From Silvibacterium bohemicum (lineage in GTDB: Bacteria > Acidobacteriota > Terriglobia > Terriglobales > Acidobacteriaceae), in assembly GCF_001006305.1 (NCBI RefSeq), contig NZ_LBHJ01000003.1, positions 62,001-126,000 of the forward strand: a DNA stretch of 64,000 bases. The letters are read 5' to 3'. A program made the position numbers and the translations under genes. Under the pieces are notes generated by a model. The model worked only from the letters and a program-made list of their open reading frames with translations. It did not search any database and was not told the origin of the DNA. This document shows positions 9,084 to 17,779 of this stretch, in pieces; the stretch's first letter is position 1; each line of letters opens with the position of its first letter.

Positions 9084-9178
9084 GTAGCGGAACGGCTAGC
9101 GGAATCGTCAGCGGCGATAGCCAAAAAGAGGACTTTCTTGTTCTGCATATACCTAGTCCGGCAAGGTCGGCAATCCGC

Positions 9179-10828
9179 TTAAGGCTGGGAAACACCCGAG
9201 TAGAGTAAAGGAGTCATCCTGATACAGCGGGATTCTTCCTCGTCGGGGTCTAACTTGACGTGAAAGAGCATTTGAAATTCATCGGGAAGGCTATCAGGAA
9301 AATTGCAATCTTTGAATTCACGTGCCCACGCATCCCAGCGATACGTCTCGTTGGTGAGGCACTTCGACATGACGCATTGAATCCCTCGTCCCTGGTTTGC
9401 GAGGATGAGGGTCATTGTTCTAGATGAGTCAATAAATTTTCCGCGCGTTACCAGGACGAGCGATTCGGTGCTCCAGTCTTCCGACAGAAGAGTTCGCCCG
9501 AGGGGCGTAATAGTTTTCTTGCGACGGAGAAGTCGCTCATTTTCAGCAGGTGTCGGGTCCAAGATACTCACGCCATTCGGTTCATGCCAATACCGAAATC
9601 GATCTCCATATCCTGCATCCTCTCGTAAATGCATGACGGCAGAGTTTGTGCGGACGCTGCCCATCACGATGAGATTGCTATTCGTGACAGGCCCGTTGGG
9701 GTCCCAATGGATATTCCGTGAAACCATCGTGAAGCAAAGGGGAAGCCCGTTTTTTTGCAGCCATTCCTGTAAGTCATCTTTGGCGAAAGACTCCCCGCCG
9801 GGTATATATGCCCGCGATGGCTTTAAGTCGTGATTTGCAAGCCACGGGATTTTATCTTTGAGGTCTTTTGGTGTGGCGCTGCCGTTCAGATCTACGTCGC
9901 GAATGAATATTCTTGTGTCTCCATCGAAAAGCCGGAAACAGAGCGGTTCTGTATAAACGATAGTGTTCTTGTACGTGTTGCTGGTATGCCGATGCCAGAA
10001 GTGTTTGGGGACGAAGAGGCTGGTCGTAGATGCCGCCGATAGTACTTCTGCGACGGCTACTCTATCTGATGTATTTTCGAGAACCTGATAGTAGCTTTTG
10101 AATTGGGCCACTAGATCCTTGTGGCTGGAACGAAATACGGACTCTTTGTCTCCGTCCATCCGATTCCCCCATCCAAACAGCACCTCTTCTGTTTTGTCTT
10201 TGTACTCCAAGATCAGAGCGCTCATCATCGGTACATTGCCGCGAAGCTTCCGAAGGCACAACTTCCTCTCATTCATTTCTTTATCTTTGGCCAGAGATGC
10301 GAGTACCTTCATGAATTCCAAGTCGAAGGAAGAACCGACAATCAAAAAAAGGTGTGCATCGGGATCTCTACTCAGGAACGCCCGCAACCCCCGTTCTAGT
10401 TCTTCATAAGTCTTATCCTGATATGGATCCGGTCTATCTCCGTGCCGGGCATGGGTGTCGCGAATGGATTTAATCTTGTTGGTATTGCAGAGGTCTAGAA
10501 CGTAACGAACTGCATCTTCGTTGCTTCCGACAGGAAAGCATTTCACACCGTCAGTGAACTGATGTACTTCATCCGATAACTGCTTGACTTCATCTTTGAG
10601 CTGCTCCCCGGACTCTTTGGTGTCGTCGATGGTGCTGTGAAGCACATATAAGAACGACGCTATGCTCAAAAATGTTGTCAAAATGGAGGCGACAGTGAAG
10701 CCGAGGAATACTGACCTGGGAAGGCCGATCAGAGCGGCGATGATGCTCAAGGCGCAGGCTACCGATCCAAAAATATAACTGAACAGACGGGAGCGAAAGA
10801 ACTTTTCCAGGTCCTGTTTCGTAAGCAT
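9179..10828 (-). CDS. Orphan membrane-anchored multidomain protein, unknown
   Basis: A 549-residue protein. Two hydrophobic helices (residues ~14-36 and ~39-63) form a hairpin anchor. A charged, probably coiled segment follows (~64-95). Residues ~97-250 contain LFLIVGSSFDLEFM, RGNVPMMSALILEYKDKTEEVLFGWG and a closing VFRSSHKDLVAQFKSYYQVL, reminiscent of degenerate phospholipase-D-like sensor domains but lacking an HKD motif. Residues ~380-549 form another domain with NLIVMGSVRTN (385-395) and LVLVTRGKF. I know of no named family. Base composition is visibly more AT-rich than both flanks, and codon use differs, suggesting acquisition by transfer. It is flanked by a STAS gene (convergent) and an M28 peptidase gene with its own terminator, so it is probably monocistronic. 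A sensor/effector role is only a guess. Confidence 0.85.
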   Translation of the reverse strand: MLTKQDLEKFFRSRLFSYIFGSVACALSIIAALIGLPRSVFLGFTVASILTTFLSIASFLYVLHSTIDDTKESGEQLKDEVKQLSDEVHQFTDGVKCFPVGSNEDAVRYVLDLCNTNKIKSIRDTHARHGDRPDPYQDKTYEELERGLRAFLSRDPDAHLFLIVGSSFDLEFMKVLASLAKDKEMNERKLCLRKLRGNVPMMSALILEYKDKTEEVLFGWGNRMDGDKESVFRSSHKDLVAQFKSYYQVLENTSDRVAVAEVLSAASTTSLFVPKHFWHRHTSNTYKNTIVYTEPLCFRLFDGDTRIFIRDVDLNGSATPKDLKDKIPWLANHDLKPSRAYIPGGESFAKDDLQEWLQKNGLPLCFTMVSRNIHWDPNGPVTNSNLIVMGSVRTNSAVMHLREDAGYGDRFRYWHEPNGVSILDPTPAENERLLRRKKTITPLGRTLLSEDWSTESLVLVTRGKFIDSSRTMTLILANQGRGIQCVMSKCLTNETYRWDAWAREFKDCNFPDSLPDEFQMLFHVKLDPDEEESRCIRMTPLLYSGVSQP

Positions 10829-10945
10829 GGGTCGAGAATCCTTCAGCTTCAGGCTGAGATACTTTTTGCCATTGAGTATTTATGGGGAGGGAACCCGGAG
10901 AAACGAACCGCGGGGTGAAGTATAGCAATAAACCGATTTTGCGCA

Positions 10946-10982
10946 ATGAAAAATATGGCGCACTCAGTCAATGAGTGCGCCA
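10946..10982 (-). terminator. Rho-independent terminator of the M28 peptidase gene
   Basis: A perfect 10-bp stem, TGGCGCACTC (10956-10965) against GAGTGCGCCA (10973-10982), with a 7-nt loop. Read on the minus strand, it is followed by TATTTTT. It lies 24 bp after the peptidase stop codon and separates that gene from the orphan membrane-protein gene. Confidence 0.85.
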
Positions 10983-11006
10983 GGACTTGCGGCAGTCAGA
11001 CCTTCG

Positions 11007-13202
11007 CTACTTCGCAGCTTTTTCCAGCGTCTCCGCCGCGCGATTGATAGCTTCGGTGAGCGTGGCGAGCTGGGATTGCGCTTGTGCTGCGTTCTTGGCG
11101 TCGATGGCCTCGTTCACTCCCGGAATCACCACTGCTGCGTAGCCGGTGTATTCTCCGGGCGCATAGACGGTGTGCTTGAACCAGGAGCGGCCGGGCAGGC
11201 CGGCGGCGGAGAGGAAATCTCCCTCGGTGGCGCGAAGCTGGTTGTTGAGCTGCACCTCGTTGCCTTCCGGGCGATCCTGTTTCTGCTTCACGGCGGCGGC
11301 TGCGTCGGCGAAGCGTTTGGCGGCGGTCTCGGCAGCGTTCACGTCCAGGGTTACGCCATCGGTTTGAGCCTTCTTCTGCGCGGCTTCCAGATACTCCGAG
11401 ATCTCTTTACCGTAGTTCACATAGTCGTAGGGAAGCACATCAGTGTCGGCCATGTGCAGTACTTCGAGCCCGAAGACGCGCGCCTGCTGCTGTTCGTAGA
11501 CGAAGGTGGGATCGGCATTCATCACGAACCATTTGTAGTTGTCGAAGACGGAGTGATAGACGCCGTAGGGGCCGCTCGATCCGATATCGGTGGATGGCAC
11601 GCCGAGGTGCTGAATGAAAGGCGTGTAGTCCGATCCGCTGCCCAGGTCTCCGACCATTACATCGTCATTGACGTGCGCATTGGCGCGTCCATGTTCGTTG
11701 AAGCCGTTGTTGACGTGGCGCTGGCTGTCGGAATCAGCCTGTGCTTTCTTCCACTGCTGATAGACTGTCCCGCCCTTGGGGCTGGGAACTTCCTTGGTTA
11801 CGTCGCGCACGAACTCTTTGAGCGAGGGCACGGCGCTGGCCTCGAAGCTGGGACCACCTACGCCGACATCGGTATTGAAGTAGGCCACGGCATGTTCGAG
11901 CGGCTGCGCGTTGTCCTCAGCCCACTCGGTCGATCCGATGAGGCCTTCTTCTTCCGCATCCCAGCTGCCGAAGACGATGGTCCGCTTCGGCTTCCATCCC
12001 TGCTGTAGAAGCGCGCCGATACCGTGCACCGCTTCCAGCATGGCCGCGGTGCCGCTGTTGGGATCGACGGCTCCATAGACCCAGGCGTCGCGATGATTGC
12101 CGGCAACCACCCACTCATCGGGAAAATCCGTGCCTTTGATCCTGCCGATCACATCCCAGATCACGCGGTACTGGTAATCCTGCTTGGCGACCAGGTGGAC
12201 CTTCACCGCGCCGTCGCCGCCCATGTGATAGGTGAAGGGAAGCGCGCCCTGCCATTCGCGCGGCACCTGCGCTCCCTTCAGGTTTTCGAGGATGGGCGCG
12301 GCGTCGTGATAAGAGATGGGAATCGACGGGATGGTTGGCTGGCTGGCGGCCTGTTCCGGCGGGGTGCGCTTGGACATGGGCAGGTCCAGCGTTGAGGCGA
12401 TGCCCGGCGTGGTTGCGTCTCCCGGATACTTGAACAGATACTGCACCGCGCCGCGCTGCACTCCCGTCTCCGGACGATAGGGGCCGTTGGGATACTTATC
12501 GCCGCGATAGTAGCCGTCATCCCAGGGATCGGAGTAGATGATGACGCCGGCCGCGCCCTTCTGCTGTGCGATGTACACCTTCACGCCGCGGAAGTTTCCG
12601 CCGTAGCGGACCAGCACGATCTTGCCACTGACGTTGACGCCTTGCTGGGAGAGCTTCTGGAAATCTTCGGGACGTCCGTAGTTGGCATAGACTACGTCCC
12701 CAGTAACATCGCCCGACGGCGACGACCCGTTGAAAGGCATGACCACACGCGGATCATCCTGATAGGGATCGCCTTCGACATGCTCGCGGGTCGGCCCGCT
12801 CATCAGCTGCGTGCCGTTCGCGGAAGTGGCGACGATCTTCATCTCGACGGGCAGGTTAATCCACACCTTGTAGGGGACGATGGATGTCTCGAGCCCCGCG
12901 GCCTTGAACTTCGCCGCCACATACTCTGCCGTGTCGTGATCTTCCTTGGACCCAGCGATGTGGGGCGCGGCCGTCAACATCTTCAGCTCGTCGCCGGCCA
13001 GCTTGGCGTCGGGAACCGCCAGGAATGTCTGATCGATCTTGGCCTGGGCGGAAAAATCCTTGTAGCCGAAGACATTCTGCGGGGTGGGCGCTGTCTGGGC
13101 GGCTAAAGCAAAGGGAAGGAGGGACGCGGCGCAATAAAGAGAAATCGAACGGTGGCGGGCCAGGAGATCAACCAGGGGACGAACCAAGTGGCGTTTCCTC
13201 AT
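11007..13202 (-). CDS. M28 family metallopeptidase, glutamate carboxypeptidase II-like
   Basis: A 731-residue exported peptidase with a signal-like N-terminus ending near FALAAQ. A PA domain insert (VSGKIVLVRYGGNFRG) lies around residues 160-300. The M28 catalytic domain follows, with zinc-ligand and catalytic motifs GNHRDAWVYGAVDPNSGTA, FGSWDAEEEGLIGS, YFNTDVGV and VYHSVFDNYKWF. The C-terminal ~120 residues match the transferrin-receptor-like dimerisation domain. This order is that of PSMA/GCPII-type carboxypeptidases, which remove C-terminal acidic residues from peptides. A nutritional role in the periplasm is inferred. The ATG at 13202 has no clear Shine-Dalgarno. The upstream region holds a short 15-bp tandem repeat array. 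Confidence 0.93.
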   Translation of the reverse strand: MRKRHLVRPLVDLLARHRSISLYCAASLLPFALAAQTAPTPQNVFGYKDFSAQAKIDQTFLAVPDAKLAGDELKMLTAAPHIAGSKEDHDTAEYVAAKFKAAGLETSIVPYKVWINLPVEMKIVATSANGTQLMSGPTREHVEGDPYQDDPRVVMPFNGSSPSGDVTGDVVYANYGRPEDFQKLSQQGVNVSGKIVLVRYGGNFRGVKVYIAQQKGAAGVIIYSDPWDDGYYRGDKYPNGPYRPETGVQRGAVQYLFKYPGDATTPGIASTLDLPMSKRTPPEQAASQPTIPSIPISYHDAAPILENLKGAQVPREWQGALPFTYHMGGDGAVKVHLVAKQDYQYRVIWDVIGRIKGTDFPDEWVVAGNHRDAWVYGAVDPNSGTAAMLEAVHGIGALLQQGWKPKRTIVFGSWDAEEEGLIGSTEWAEDNAQPLEHAVAYFNTDVGVGGPSFEASAVPSLKEFVRDVTKEVPSPKGGTVYQQWKKAQADSDSQRHVNNGFNEHGRANAHVNDDVMVGDLGSGSDYTPFIQHLGVPSTDIGSSGPYGVYHSVFDNYKWFVMNADPTFVYEQQQARVFGLEVLHMADTDVLPYDYVNYGKEISEYLEAAQKKAQTDGVTLDVNAAETAAKRFADAAAAVKQKQDRPEGNEVQLNNQLRATEGDFLSAAGLPGRSWFKHTVYAPGEYTGYAAVVIPGVNEAIDAKNAAQAQSQLATLTEAINRAAETLEKAAK

Positions 13203-13253
13203 GCAGTCGGGATGGAATTCGAGATAACCCAGATTACACGAGGCTCTTTCGCT

Positions 13254-13314
13254 AAGAAGCGGGTCGCTAAAATCCGGTCGGCTGGTAAGGCGGGTTGCTG
13301 AAATGCGGTTGGCT
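13254..13314 (+). repeat. 15-bp degenerate tandem repeat array (4 units)
   Basis: Four head-to-tail units lie at 13254-13268 (AAGAAGCGGGTCGCT), 13269-13283 (AAAATCCGGTCGGCT), 13284-13299 (GGTAAGGCGGGTTGCT, one base longer) and 13300-13314 (GAAATGCGGTTGGCT). They share the core CGGKYBGCT. The array fills the space between the divergent M28 and GH78 genes and belongs to the same family as the arrays upstream of ruvC. Confidence 0.85.
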
Positions 13315-13367
13315 CAATTCTGCCTCCTGATTCCCGGACTCGCCTGCCGTATTAGCATTAGCGGGTC

Positions 13368-15788
13368 ATGCATTCTTTTCGAGCACGTCTGATTCTCCCG
13401 GGATTTTTATTGGCATCGCTGATTTCTCTCTCTGTCTGCGCGGCAGGCGCGCAAACGTCCCGTCCGCTCGATGCGCGGCTTGAGGCGACTCATTGGCCGG
13501 CGGCGTGGATCGCCTGTCCCGGTGCGGCGGAACGCGATCCCGGTGTTTTTTATTTCCGCAAGGAGCTGACGCTGGCGGCGGTGCCCGAGCATTTCTGGGT
13601 TCATGTGAGCGCGGACAATCGCTTTCTGCTGCATGTGAACGGAGCCTATGCCGGCGAGGGTCCGGCACGGGGCGATCTCTTCCACTGGCGCTTCGAGACC
13701 ATCGATCTCGCTCCGCTGCTGCATTCCGGCAAGAATGTTCTGGCCGCGGTGGTGTGGAACTTCGGCTATCACGCTCCGGTTGCGCAGATGAGTAGCCGCA
13801 GCGGCTTTATGCTGCAAGGGAATTCCGCCGCCGAAGATATTGCGGACACCAACGACAGCTGGCAGGCGCGGCTGGAGCGCGGCCGCGAGGCTACCGGCCA
13901 TGAAGGCTTGCGCGACTACTATGCGGCCGGTCCATCGGAGCGTATCGACGGGCGCGCGATGGATTGGAGCTGGGATCAGGCTGCCGCATCGGAAGGTTGG
14001 GAGCAGGCAAAGATAATCGCGCATGCCGCGGCTCGCGACGCCTCGGATGCGGACAATGCCTGGGAGCTGACACAGGATCAATTGCCGCCGATGGAACATC
14101 GGTTAGTGGAAGCGGGCCAGCCGGTGCGCGCCTCGGGCATCGCCGGCTTGCCGCCGTTTCCTCTGCAGCCGCTGGAGGTTGCGGCGAACTCTCACGTCAC
14201 GCTGCTGCTCGATAACCGCGTTCTGCAGACGGCTTATCCCGCGTTGACTTTGAGCGGCGGGCGCAATGCGACGATCCGCGTAACGTATGCGGAGGCTCTT
14301 TACGACGCGCAGGGCAACAAAGGCAATCGCAATGAGATTGCCGGACGGCACATCGAGGGCATCACCGACGAATTCATCGCCGATGGCGGCCAGCAGAGGA
14401 CCTTTCAGCCGCTCTGGTGGCGCACCTGGCGCTATCTGCAGATCGATGTGGCGACCAAGGACGAGCCGCTGCATCTTGAGAATCTGAAGGCGTGGTTCAG
14501 CGCCTATCCCTTTGAAGAGCGGGCAAAGATCGGCGGCGATATTCCCGATCTCGATGGCCTGTGGAGCACCGGCTGGCGCACGGCGCGGCTCTGCGCCCAT
14601 GAGACCTACATGGACGCGCCTTACTGGGAGCAAATGCAGTATGTCGGCGACACGCGCATCCAGGCACTTATTTCGTATGTGATGAGCGGGGATAGCCGGC
14701 TGGGGCGGCAGGCGATCACCAACATCGATGCCTCGCGCAGCATCGAGGGCATTACGCAGAGCCGGTTTCCATCGAGCCTGCCGCAGTTCATTCCTCCGTT
14801 TTCGCTGCTGTGGGTGGGGATGGTTCACGACTACTGGATGTATGTGGACGATGAGCCGCTGGTGCGCGAGACGCTGCCGCATACTCGCACCGCGATCGAT
14901 TGGTTTGCCGCGCGGCTGCGTCCCGATGGGCTGCTGGGCAAGATGCCGTGGTGGGAGTTCGGCGATTGGACGACGGGATATGCGGGCGGTGCGCCTCCGC
15001 AGGATGCCGACGGCGGATCGACGTTTCTGACGCTGCAATTCGTCGACGCGCTCCACGATGCTGCGGAGTTGGAGACAAGGTTCGGCAGCGCGGAGCGGGC
15101 GGCGCATTATCGGCAGATGATCCAGGCAGCATCGGCTGCACTGAATCGATCAAACTGGGATGAGCATTCTCATCTGTACGCGGACACACCTGCCAAGAAG
15201 GCCTACAGCACGGAGGCGAATGTGCTTGCCGTGCTGACGGACGTGGCTCCAAAGGAAGAACAGGCCGCGATCCTACGCAAGGTGCTGGCGTCTTCGGAGA
15301 CCCATGCGACGACAGTAGGGGATGAGTCGATTCCGCCCCTGTCCCAGATGAGCTTTTACTTTCGCTTCTATCTCAGCCGCGCGTTGGACCATGCTGGAGT
15401 GGCCGATCTGTATCTCGATCAGCTTGGTCCGTGGCGTCAGATGCTAGGTATGGGATTGAGCACCTGGGCGGAGACGCCCGAGCCCACACGCTCCGATTGC
15501 CATGCGTGGAGCGCGAGCCCCAACTACGACCTGCTGACGCTGGTGGCGGGCATTGCGCCGGATGCTGTGGGATTCAAACACGTCCGCATCGCGCCGCACC
15601 TCGGCAACCTCAAGCATCTCGATGCCAGCATGCCGCATGGCGCGGAGGAGATTCACGTTCACTATGAGCTGCGCGGGACAAAGTGGATCGCGACGGTCAC
15701 ACTGCCGTCCGGGCTCGATGGCGATTTCGTATGGCGGGGGCAGGTTTACTCTCTGCACGCGGGCAATCAGGTGTTTGCGCTGCCGTAG
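13368..15788 (+). CDS. Exported GH78-like alpha-L-rhamnosidase
   Basis: An 806-residue protein with a signal peptide ending near CAAGAQ. The N-terminal half carries beta-sandwich modules of rhamnosidases, including FYFRKELTL and VHVSADNRFLLHVNG. The C-terminal half is the (alpha/alpha)6 catalytic domain with PYWEQMQYVGDTRIQAL, WEFGDWT and a late DCHAWSASP, which correspond to acidic catalytic segments of GH78. The reaction would be removal of terminal alpha-L-rhamnose from plant or microbial polysaccharides in the periplasm or outside. No other glycan genes are adjacent. A related GH106 or unsaturated-rhamnogalacturonan activity is less likely on these motifs. The ATG at 13368 has only a weak ribosome site. 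Confidence 0.88.
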   Translation: MHSFRARLILPGFLLASLISLSVCAAGAQTSRPLDARLEATHWPAAWIACPGAAERDPGVFYFRKELTLAAVPEHFWVHVSADNRFLLHVNGAYAGEGPARGDLFHWRFETIDLAPLLHSGKNVLAAVVWNFGYHAPVAQMSSRSGFMLQGNSAAEDIADTNDSWQARLERGREATGHEGLRDYYAAGPSERIDGRAMDWSWDQAAASEGWEQAKIIAHAAARDASDADNAWELTQDQLPPMEHRLVEAGQPVRASGIAGLPPFPLQPLEVAANSHVTLLLDNRVLQTAYPALTLSGGRNATIRVTYAEALYDAQGNKGNRNEIAGRHIEGITDEFIADGGQQRTFQPLWWRTWRYLQIDVATKDEPLHLENLKAWFSAYPFEERAKIGGDIPDLDGLWSTGWRTARLCAHETYMDAPYWEQMQYVGDTRIQALISYVMSGDSRLGRQAITNIDASRSIEGITQSRFPSSLPQFIPPFSLLWVGMVHDYWMYVDDEPLVRETLPHTRTAIDWFAARLRPDGLLGKMPWWEFGDWTTGYAGGAPPQDADGGSTFLTLQFVDALHDAAELETRFGSAERAAHYRQMIQAASAALNRSNWDEHSHLYADTPAKKAYSTEANVLAVLTDVAPKEEQAAILRKVLASSETHATTVGDESIPPLSQMSFYFRFYLSRALDHAGVADLYLDQLGPWRQMLGMGLSTWAETPEPTRSDCHAWSASPNYDLLTLVAGIAPDAVGFKHVRIAPHLGNLKHLDASMPHGAEEIHVHYELRGTKWIATVTLPSGLDGDFVWRGQVYSLHAGNQVFALP

Positions 15789-15857
15789 GGCGAGATGTAT
15801 CGCAAATGCCGTACAATCGAAGCAGTCGTATTTTACTGGCTGGAGGAAACCCACCGA

Positions 15858-16283
15858 ATGTATCCAGAAATAATGGTCATTCCCATGCGCGAAGAATTGA
15901 CCCGCGTAGGCATCAAGGAAGCCCGCACCGCGGCGGAAGTCGATGCGGCGCTGGCTCAACCCGGCACCACCATGCTGGTGGTGAACTCCATTTGTGGATG
16001 CGCTGCCGGCAAGATGCGTCCTGGCGTTCGCCTGGCCCTGCAGAACGGCGTGGTTCCCGATCAATCGATCGCCGTCTTTGCCGGTCAGGACCGCGAAGCT
16101 ACGGAGCGCGCCCGCTCCTATTTCGACGGCAATCCGCCGACTTCGCCCGCGATTGCGATTTTGCGCGACGGCAAGCTGGTCTATCTCATGCAGCGCTTCG
16201 TGATTGAGTCGAATCCAGCTCAGGCGATTGCCGGAGAACTGGCTCGCGCTTTTAACGAGTATTGCGCCAAAGCCAGTGTTTGA
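15858..16283 (+). CDS. BrxA/BrxB family bacilliredoxin
   Basis: A 141-residue protein starting MYPEIMVIPM, the family's standard N-terminus, with GGAGG about 11 nt upstream of the ATG. The redox motif is NSICGCAAGKMRP, giving the CGC active site typical of bacilliredoxins (YphP/YqiW type). Known members remove bacillithiol from S-bacillithiolated proteins; whether this organism makes bacillithiol cannot be judged from the window. Other conserved parts are VFAGQDREAT and PPTSPAIAILRDGKLVYL. The gene follows the rhamnosidase by 69 bp and precedes a HAD gene by 110 bp. Confidence 0.92.
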   Translation: MYPEIMVIPMREELTRVGIKEARTAAEVDAALAQPGTTMLVVNSICGCAAGKMRPGVRLALQNGVVPDQSIAVFAGQDREATERARSYFDGNPPTSPAIAILRDGKLVYLMQRFVIESNPAQAIAGELARAFNEYCAKASV

Positions 16284-16393
16284 TACCTCAACGAAAGCTA
16301 ATGTCCCCATATTTCTATCGTGCGTTGCGGTGACGGCGGTAGAATCCTCCGGTCCGTTTCGAAGGCTAGCGCCTTTGATAGGCTCAGAGCACT

Positions 16394-17110
16394 ATGTCGA
16401 TCGAAGTTCAGACTTACGCCCCGGGACAGACGCTGTTGATCGATGCGGACGACACGCTTTGGGAAAACAACATCTATTTCGAGCGGGCGATCGCAGCGTT
16501 CATCTCCTATGTAAACCATCGTGAATACACGCGCGAGGAGGTTCGCGAGAAGCTCAATGAGGTGGAGCGCGAAAACACCCGCCTGCATGGCTATGGGCTC
16601 TCCAGCTTTCGCAATTCACTCGTCATCTGCTTTGAGCGTTTGTCGGGGGAAAAAGTTTCACCTGAGAAGCATGAGCGCATCGTGAGCTTCGCCGAATCGG
16701 TTGCCGATCAGGATATCGAGCTGTTGCCAGGAGTGGCGGAGACGCTGGCCGAGCTGGCTTCGCGCCACCGGCTGATTTTGATGACCAAGGGCAATCAGGC
16801 GGAGCAGGCGGACAAGCTGGCGCGCTCGGGACTGGCCAGCTATTTCGCGGCTGTCGAGATTCCCAAGGAGAAAAACTGCGAAGCCTATTGTGACGTATGC
16901 GTCCGGCACGAGCTGGCTCCGCATACGACGTGGATGATTGGCAACAGCCCGCGCTCGGACATTAATCCAGCGCTGGCTGCCGGGCTGCACGCCATCTACA
17001 TTCACCACCCCAGTACATGGGTGCTGGAGCACGATGCCATCGGCCAGCCCTCGAATGAACAGAAGCTGCTCGAACTGGAAGCGTTTTCCACGCTGGTCCG
17101 GTATTTCTGA
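16394..17110 (+). CDS. HAD-superfamily hydrolase
   Basis: A 238-residue cytoplasmic hydrolase. HAD motif I is LLIDADDTLWE (Asp18 as nucleophile, Asp20 as acid/base), motif II ILMTKG, and motif III/IV a Lys in PKEKNCEAY and MIGNSPRSDINPA. A cap domain occupies roughly residues 25-95. This pattern is like YjjG/FMN-phosphatase or phosphoglycolate phosphatase relatives, but the substrate cannot be assigned. The ATG at 16394 gives the expected short lead to motif I. Downstream lies tRNA-Leu. Confidence 0.87.
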   Translation: MSIEVQTYAPGQTLLIDADDTLWENNIYFERAIAAFISYVNHREYTREEVREKLNEVERENTRLHGYGLSSFRNSLVICFERLSGEKVSPEKHERIVSFAESVADQDIELLPGVAETLAELASRHRLILMTKGNQAEQADKLARSGLASYFAAVEIPKEKNCEAYCDVCVRHELAPHTTWMIGNSPRSDINPALAAGLHAIYIHHPSTWVLEHDAIGQPSNEQKLLELEAFSTLVRYF

Positions 17111-17133
17111 GGGGTGGTTTGACCCTCCACTTT

Positions 17134-17142
17134 TGCTATACT
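17134..17142 (+). promoter_or_regulatory. Extended -10 promoter for tRNA-Leu
   Basis: TGCTATACT is an extended -10 element about 27 nt before the tRNA 5' end. A TTGACC lies only 12 bp upstream, too close for a standard -35, so the extended -10 is the more likely driver. It probably also serves secG. Confidence 0.45.
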
Positions 17143-17168
17143 CTTCAGAGGACAACAGTTCACCGAGT

Positions 17169-17252
17169 GCGGAAGTGGTGAAATGGCAGACACACCATCT
17201 TGAGGGGGTGGCGCCGAGAGGCATAGGGGTTCAAGTCCCCTCTTCCGCACCA
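17169..17252 (+). tRNA. tRNA-Leu (anticodon GAG), CCA encoded
   Basis: Acceptor stem GCGGAAG pairs with CTTCCGC (17242-17248), followed by discriminator A and an encoded CCA (17250-17252). The anticodon stem is CCATC/GGTGG with loop TTGAGGG, anticodon GAG at 17202-17204. A short class II variable arm follows, then the T-arm with GGTTCAAGTCC. The length and variable arm are those of leucine tRNAs. It lies 61 bp upstream of secG, with no terminator between them. Confidence 0.96.
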
Positions 17253-17313
17253 ATGAATGTCCGACAATTCACGTGAGCGGCGTTTTTTTGACCCCGCTCA
17301 GAAACGCGACGCA

Positions 17314-17616
17314 ATGACTTTTCTGTTCTATCTCTTTATCGTGATTCACGTTCTGGTTTGTCTCTTCCTGATTGGTGTCATCCTGCTGCAGCAGGGCAAG
17401 AGCGCCGATCTGGCTGGTGCTTTCGGCGGACAGGGATCGCAGACCGCCTTTGGCCCGCGCTCGGCGGCCAACCTGCTCTCCCGCACCACCACCTGGGCGG
17501 CGGTGGTCTTTATGATCACCTCGATCGGGCTCACCATCCTGATGCAGAAGCACGTCGGCCATCAGCGCTCGGTGCTCGAAGGCACGCAGACGGAGAGCGT
17601 TCCCGCCAAGAAGTAA
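17314..17616 (+). CDS. secG: Preprotein translocase subunit SecG
   Basis: A 100-residue membrane protein that aids SecYE-mediated export. The start at 17314 (MTFLFYLFIVIHVLVCLFLI) opens directly with the first transmembrane helix; the longer frame from 17257 adds non-conserved sequence. Conserved SecG motifs are VILLQQGKSADLAGAFGG and FGPRSAANLLSRTT, followed by a second helix (AAVVFMITSIGLTILM). A strong terminator follows the stop. It sits right after tRNA-Leu(GAG), and the pair may be cotranscribed. Confidence 0.95.
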   Translation: MTFLFYLFIVIHVLVCLFLIGVILLQQGKSADLAGAFGGQGSQTAFGPRSAANLLSRTTTWAAVVFMITSIGLTILMQKHVGHQRSVLEGTQTESVPAKK

Positions 17617-17636
17617 CGTGCGCGCGACGATTTATG

Positions 17637-17670
17637 AAAAGGCAGGCCTTCGGGCCTGCCTTTTCTTTTT
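17637..17670 (+). terminator. Strong Rho-independent terminator after secG
   Basis: A 12-bp stem, AAAAGGCAGGCC (17637-17648) against GGCCTGCCTTTT (17653-17664), with a TTCG tetraloop and CTTTTT after it. Confidence 0.95.
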
Positions 17671-17689
17671 GTGGGCGCAATCTTTCGCC

Positions 17690-17717
17690 TTGCGACGCGA
17701 AGAATCGGGGGTATGAT
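17690..17717 (+). promoter_or_regulatory. Putative promoter for the carbonic anhydrase gene
   Basis: TTGCGA at 17690-17695, a 16-bp spacer, and TATGAT at 17712-17717, about 60 bp upstream of the GTG start. The position right after the secG terminator fits. Confidence 0.5.
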
Positions 17718-17779
17718 GGTTCGATTTTCCGACTCCTCCTCTCTTCGAGTCATCTTTCATCTCTCCAAGGAGCTCATCC

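Noticed and set aside
9179-10828. Prophage or genomic island around the AT-rich gene
   Set aside because: Only one gene is affected; no integrase, tRNA boundary or phage gene is nearby.
10971-12008. 345-residue plus-strand open frame
   Set aside because: It lies opposite the M28 peptidase, which has complete catalytic motifs; the frame is a high-G+C shadow.
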